DNA from: Halorarum salinum
GTDB taxonomy: Archaea; Halobacteriota; Halobacteria; Halobacteriales; Haloferacaceae
Length of the DNA: 64,000 nucleotides
Assembly (NCBI RefSeq): GCF_013402875.1
Contig: NZ_CP058579.1
Span: 3,410,001 to 3,474,000, forward strand
Reading direction: 5' to 3'
In this document: in pieces, positions 61,297-64,000 of the stretch
How the letters are laid out: every line of letters starts with the position of its first letter
How positions within the stretch are numbered: position 1 is the stretch's first letter
Position numbers and translations under genes: made by a program
The notes under the pieces: model-generated
What the model saw: only the letters and a program-made list of their open reading frames with translations
Databases searched by the model: none
What the model was told of the DNA's origin: nothing

Positions 61297-61557
61297 TTAG
61301 ACTAGACCCTCGGCCTTCAGCCCCTCCATCACGTCGTCGACGAGCGTCTCGACGTCGTCGTAGGGGAACTCCTGGTGGGAGCCGAGCTTCGCGGCCATCT
61401 CCATCGCCGTGAAGGAGGCGTCGCCCGCCTCGAAGCGCGTCCCGGGCCCGTTCGGGAGCGCCGGGACGAGGTCCATCTGGTTCGAGACCGGGTAGTCGGC
61501 GCCCTCGAACGCCTCGGTCAGCTGCGAGCGGAGTTCGGCTTCCACGTCGTCGCTCAT
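61297..61557 (-). CDS. MTH865 family protein
   Basis: 86 residues from ATG 61557. Blocks SDDVEAELRSQLTEAFEGAD, YPVSNQMDLVPALPNGPGTR, ASFTAMEMAAKLGSHQEFPY and DVETLVDDVMEGLKAEGLV match the MTH865 family, an EF-hand-like four-helix fold known from a structure in Methanothermobacter, without assigned function. Upstream in-frame sequence is not family-like, so the ATG is preferred. Followed by a hairpin terminator. Confidence 0.8.
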   Translation of the reverse strand: MSDDVEAELRSQLTEAFEGADYPVSNQMDLVPALPNGPGTRFEAGDASFTAMEMAAKLGSHQEFPYDDVETLVDDVMEGLKAEGLV

Positions 61558-61731
61558 GGCTGTCACCCCGGCCGACGGCTGGAAAAGCGTTCCGGAACAA
61601 CGAACAACCCCGGGAAGGTTTCGCCCGGCCGCCGGTCCGACCGCAGTCGTCACGCCCCCGGCCGCGTCGGCGGCTCGTCGCGGCGGACCCTCCTCCGGCG
61701 TCGACACGCGACCGGCCCGGCCGGAACTCGT

Positions 61732-61740
61732 GGGTTTAAC
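61732..61740 (+). promoter_or_regulatory. TATA-like element of the M42 peptidase gene
   Basis: GGGTTTAAC (61732-61740) about 28 bases before ATG 61765; decides that start over in-frame codons further upstream. Confidence 0.5.
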
Positions 61741-61764
61741 CGGAGCGACCCGGGAGAGGCGGGC

Positions 61765-62823
61765 ATGGGATTCGACTTCGAGTTCGACCTGCTACGCGAA
61801 CTGACGGAGACGAGCGGCGTTCCCGGCTACGAGGACCGCGTCCGCGACGTGGTGAAACGCGAACTCGCCGAACGGACCGACGAGGTGCGGACCGACGCGA
61901 TGGGCAACGTGGTCGGCACCGTCCACGGGGCCGCCGACCCGGACTACGAGGTCGCCGTCGCGGCCCACATGGACGAGATCGGCTTCATGGTGAAACACGT
62001 CACCGACGGGGGGTTCCTGAAACTCGACGCGCTCGGCGGCTGGGACGCCCGGGTGCTGCGCGCCCAGCGGGTCCGCGTCCACGCCGAGGACGGCGACCTC
62101 GCAGGCGTCATCGGCTCGGTCCCGCCCCACACGCTCACCGAGGAGGAGCGGGAGAGGGACGACTCGGTCGATGGAGTCGTCGTCGACCTCGGCATGGGAA
62201 GCGAGGACGTCGAGGCGGCCGTCTCCGTCGGCGACCTCGTGACGATGGAACAGTCGACCGTCGAACTCGGCGACTGCGTGACGGGGAAGGCGCTCGACGA
62301 CCGCGTCTGTCTGTTCGCGATGCTCGAGGCGGCCGCCCGGGTCGAGGAGCCGGACGTGACGGTCCGCTTCTGTGCCACCGTCCAGGAGGAGGTCGGCCTC
62401 CGCGGCGCGACCGCGCTCGGCGTCGACGTCGACCCGGACCTCGCGGTGGCGCTCGACGTGACCGTCGCGAGCGACGTCCCCGGCGTCGACGAGGACAAGC
62501 AGGTCACCGAACTCGGCGAGGGCGCCGCCATCAAGCTGAAGGACTCCTCGGTCATCACGACGCCGAAGGTCCACCGGCGCCTCCGCGCGGTCGCGGAGGA
62601 GGAGGGGATCGACCACCAGCTCGAGGTGCTCCCGTCGGGCGGCACCGACACGGCGGGGTTCCAGAACACGAACGGCGCAAAGCCCGTCGGGGCCATCTCC
62701 GTCCCGACGCGGTACCTCCACACCGTGACGGAGACGGCCAACGGCGACGACATCGCGGCGACGGTCGACCTCCTGACCGCGTTCCTCGGCAGCGAGACGG
62801 GCGAGCACGACTACTCGCTGTAA
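61765..62823 (+). CDS. M42 family metallopeptidase (glutamyl aminopeptidase / tetrahedral aminopeptidase type)
   Basis: 352 residues from ATG 61765. N-terminal LLRELTETSGVPGYEDRVRD, then metal and catalytic motifs: EVAVAAHMDEIGFMVKHVTD (H-x-D), VTGKALDDRVCLFAMLEAAA (bridging D), VRFCATVQEEVGLRGATALG (E-E), LAVALDVTVASDVPG (D) and LEVLPSGGTDTAGFQNTNGA, VGAISVPTRYLHTVTETANG (H). M42 enzymes form dodecameric TET particles that trim peptides released by the proteasome. Cytosolic. Endoglucanase names for this family are historical. Confidence 0.9.
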   Translation: MGFDFEFDLLRELTETSGVPGYEDRVRDVVKRELAERTDEVRTDAMGNVVGTVHGAADPDYEVAVAAHMDEIGFMVKHVTDGGFLKLDALGGWDARVLRAQRVRVHAEDGDLAGVIGSVPPHTLTEEERERDDSVDGVVVDLGMGSEDVEAAVSVGDLVTMEQSTVELGDCVTGKALDDRVCLFAMLEAAARVEEPDVTVRFCATVQEEVGLRGATALGVDVDPDLAVALDVTVASDVPGVDEDKQVTELGEGAAIKLKDSSVITTPKVHRRLRAVAEEEGIDHQLEVLPSGGTDTAGFQNTNGAKPVGAISVPTRYLHTVTETANGDDIAATVDLLTAFLGSETGEHDYSL

Positions 62824-62935
62824 ACCGATCCGCCGCCACACGGCGTTCACGGTCGAACCGCGCACCGGGGGCCCACGATTTCGGCCGCCAGGCCCCCTTG
62901 CGGGAGGCACCAGCACGCTCACCGCGAGGGAGGGA

Positions 62936-63050
62936 GGCGGGGCGAAGCCCCGCCGACCGAGCGAGCGGCCGTTTTGGCATGAACGGGTTGTGCGGGGGGT
63001 TCGACGAGCGAGCGCGCCTCCGGCGCGCGAGCGAGGAGCGACCCCCCGCA
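62936..63050. repeat. two GC-rich hairpin-forming inverted repeats
   Basis: GGCGGGGC-GAA-GCCCCGCC (62936-62954) is an 8-bp stem with a three-base loop. A longer imperfect palindrome runs from TGCGGGGGGT (62991-63000) to ACCCCCCGCA (63041-63050), with an inner stem GCGCGCC/GGCGCGC around TCC. They fill the gap between the M42 gene and the halocyanin-like gene. Possibly terminator structures or copies of a haloarchaeal intergenic repeat; GAGCGAGCG wording recurs in both. Confidence 0.6.
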
Positions 63051-63105
63051 AAAGAGGTTCGTCGTAATCGACGGATTCACCTTGGGGAGGCGCCAACCCG
63101 CGTGC

Positions 63106-63786
63106 ATGAGCGATCAGATGGACCGCCGGAGTTTCATCCGCGCCGCCGCGGGCGCGGCGGCGCTCTCGGCCGGCGCCGGGGCCGCGTCCGCGCAGGAGGA
63201 CGGCACCGGAACGCCGTCCGGGACCGGGACCCCGAGCGGAACCGGAACGGGAACGTCGGGCGGGGACGGGACGGGTACCGCGGGCGGGAACGAGACTGGA
63301 ACCGGCGGCGGTGATGGCGGCGGTGGCGGCGGTGGCGGCGGCAGCGAGACGGTCGCCGTCGGTCCGAACGGCGACTTCGTGTTCGCGCCCGGCACCGACG
63401 AGCCGCTCAACGTCCTCCCGGGCACGACGGTGACGTTCGTCTGGGAGTCCGACAACCACAACGTCGTCGTCGACAGCCAGCCGGACGAGGCGAACTGGGA
63501 GGGCCACGAGCCCCTCGAGAACTCCGGGTTCGAGTACGAGCACACGTTCGAGACGCTCGGCACCTACGACTACTACTGTGACCCCCACCAGCAGCAGGGG
63601 ATGGTCGGCACCATCGAGGTGATGGAGGAGCTCCCCACGGAGACGGAGGCAGCCAGCGGCCCGCCGCAGCTCCCCGACTCCGCCAAGAGCCTCGGGGTCG
63701 CCGCCTTCACGGCGATGTGCGCGACGCTCGGGTTGACGTACTTCTTCACCAAGTACGGCGGGGACTACAACGTCCCCGAGGAGTAG
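63106..63786 (+). CDS. halocyanin/plastocyanin-like copper protein with C-terminal membrane helix
   Basis: 226 residues from ATG 63106. Tat-type signal DRRSFIRAAAGAAALSAGAG ending at ASAQ-E, with no lipobox Cys. A long Gly/Thr/Ser linker (~residues 28-85) follows. The cupredoxin domain has the type I copper ligands: His in SDNHNVVVDSQPDE, Cys and His in YDYYCDPHQQQGMVGTIEV and the Met downstream. A hydrophobic helix near the end (LGVAAFTAMCATLGLTYFFT) anchors it with a short cytosolic tail. It would carry electrons on the outer membrane face, probably to a terminal oxidase. No oxidase genes are visible in this window. Confidence 0.85.
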   Translation: MSDQMDRRSFIRAAAGAAALSAGAGAASAQEDGTGTPSGTGTPSGTGTGTSGGDGTGTAGGNETGTGGGDGGGGGGGGGSETVAVGPNGDFVFAPGTDEPLNVLPGTTVTFVWESDNHNVVVDSQPDEANWEGHEPLENSGFEYEHTFETLGTYDYYCDPHQQQGMVGTIEVMEELPTETEAASGPPQLPDSAKSLGVAAFTAMCATLGLTYFFTKYGGDYNVPEE

Positions 63787-63933
63787 CGGACCGGCCACTC
63801 GTTCTTCGGCGCCCGCCGGGTCCAACGGCCGGGCCACCCGGCTGATCGTCGACCGCCCTCCGGGAGCCGAGCGACGGTTCCGCGACCGTCGCCGCACGGG
63901 TCGGCGTGCGGACCGCCGCGTCGTCCCGCGGGG

Positions 63934-64000
63934 TCAGTCGAGCACCAGCCAGGGGACGTCCACGAGCGCCGGGATGTGGGTCTCGACGTGGTGTTCCCAC
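63934..64000 (-). CDS. C-terminal end of a gene running off the right edge
   Basis: Only about 22 residues are present on the minus strand, reading EHHVETHIPALVDVPWLVLD before a TGA at 63934-63936. The residue pattern (amphipathic, typical codon use) is gene-like, but too short to identify. The 147 bases between it and the halocyanin-like gene hold nothing recognisable. Confidence 0.45.
   Translation of the reverse strand, partial: WEHHVETHIPALVDVPWLVLD

Overview
The window is chromosomal DNA of a halophilic archaeon (class Halobacteria). The evidence is the high-GC, acidic-residue-rich coding style, leaderless genes with a TATA-like element about 28 bases before the start codon, twin-arginine lipoproteins, a halocyanin-like protein, and families largely confined to haloarchaea (AglB/AglG/AglF/AglJ/AglM, DUF371, DUF5789, DUF5779, HTH_10 regulators). 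Genus cannot be fixed from this sequence. I saw no rRNA, tRNA, CRISPR array or intact insertion sequence.

Layout. 1-2.7 kb: the N-terminal part of an MFS transporter, DUF371, then a scrambled stretch with a truncated HTH regulator joined out of frame to the tail of an ArsM-type methyltransferase. 2.7-19.5 kb: an N-glycosylation and surface-glycan locus (DUF368 lipid-phosphate transporter candidate, oligosaccharyltransferase AglB, AglG-like transferase, three alkaline-phosphatase-superfamily proteins, three more glycosyltransferases, a pyruvyltransferase-family protein, a flippase, AglF). Its middle, about 8.2-18.7 kb, is clearly more AT-rich and looks acquired. 20.3-22.5 kb: an HTH_10 regulator and a two-gene overlapping cassette resembling a toxin-antitoxin pair. 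22.5-39.1 kb: a catabolic block for amino-acid derivatives (YkvI-like permease, DgcN/DgcA-like pair, class III PLP enzyme, Lrp regulator, carbamoylase-type hydrolase, complete HAAT-type ABC importer, GNAT, amidase, M20 hydrolase, HDAC-fold amidohydrolase). 39.2-48.1 kb: aglJ and aglM among small conserved haloarchaeal genes and a PQQ-type sugar dehydrogenase. 48.2-54.8 kb: mutS, a Fic gene, mutL. 54.9-58.0 kb: an overlapping three-gene set (NMN-adenylyltransferase-like, SelD/PurM-like, ApgM-like). 58.1-64 kb: acyl-CoA dehydrogenase, KDG kinase, J-domain membrane protein, MTH865 protein, M42 aminopeptidase, halocyanin-like protein and a partial gene.

How they may work together. AglJ (first sugar on dolichol phosphate), AglF and AglM (UDP-glucose, then UDP-glucuronate), AglG (second sugar), a flippase and AglB (transfer to protein) make up much of the pathway known from Haloferax volcanii. 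DUF368 next to aglB suggests recycling of the lipid carrier. In the catabolic block, the DgcN/DgcA pair plus N-deacylating hydrolases could route D-glutamate or N-acylated/N-carbamoylated amino acids into central metabolism. A perfect 26-bp palindrome lies between the divergent permease and dgcN genes.
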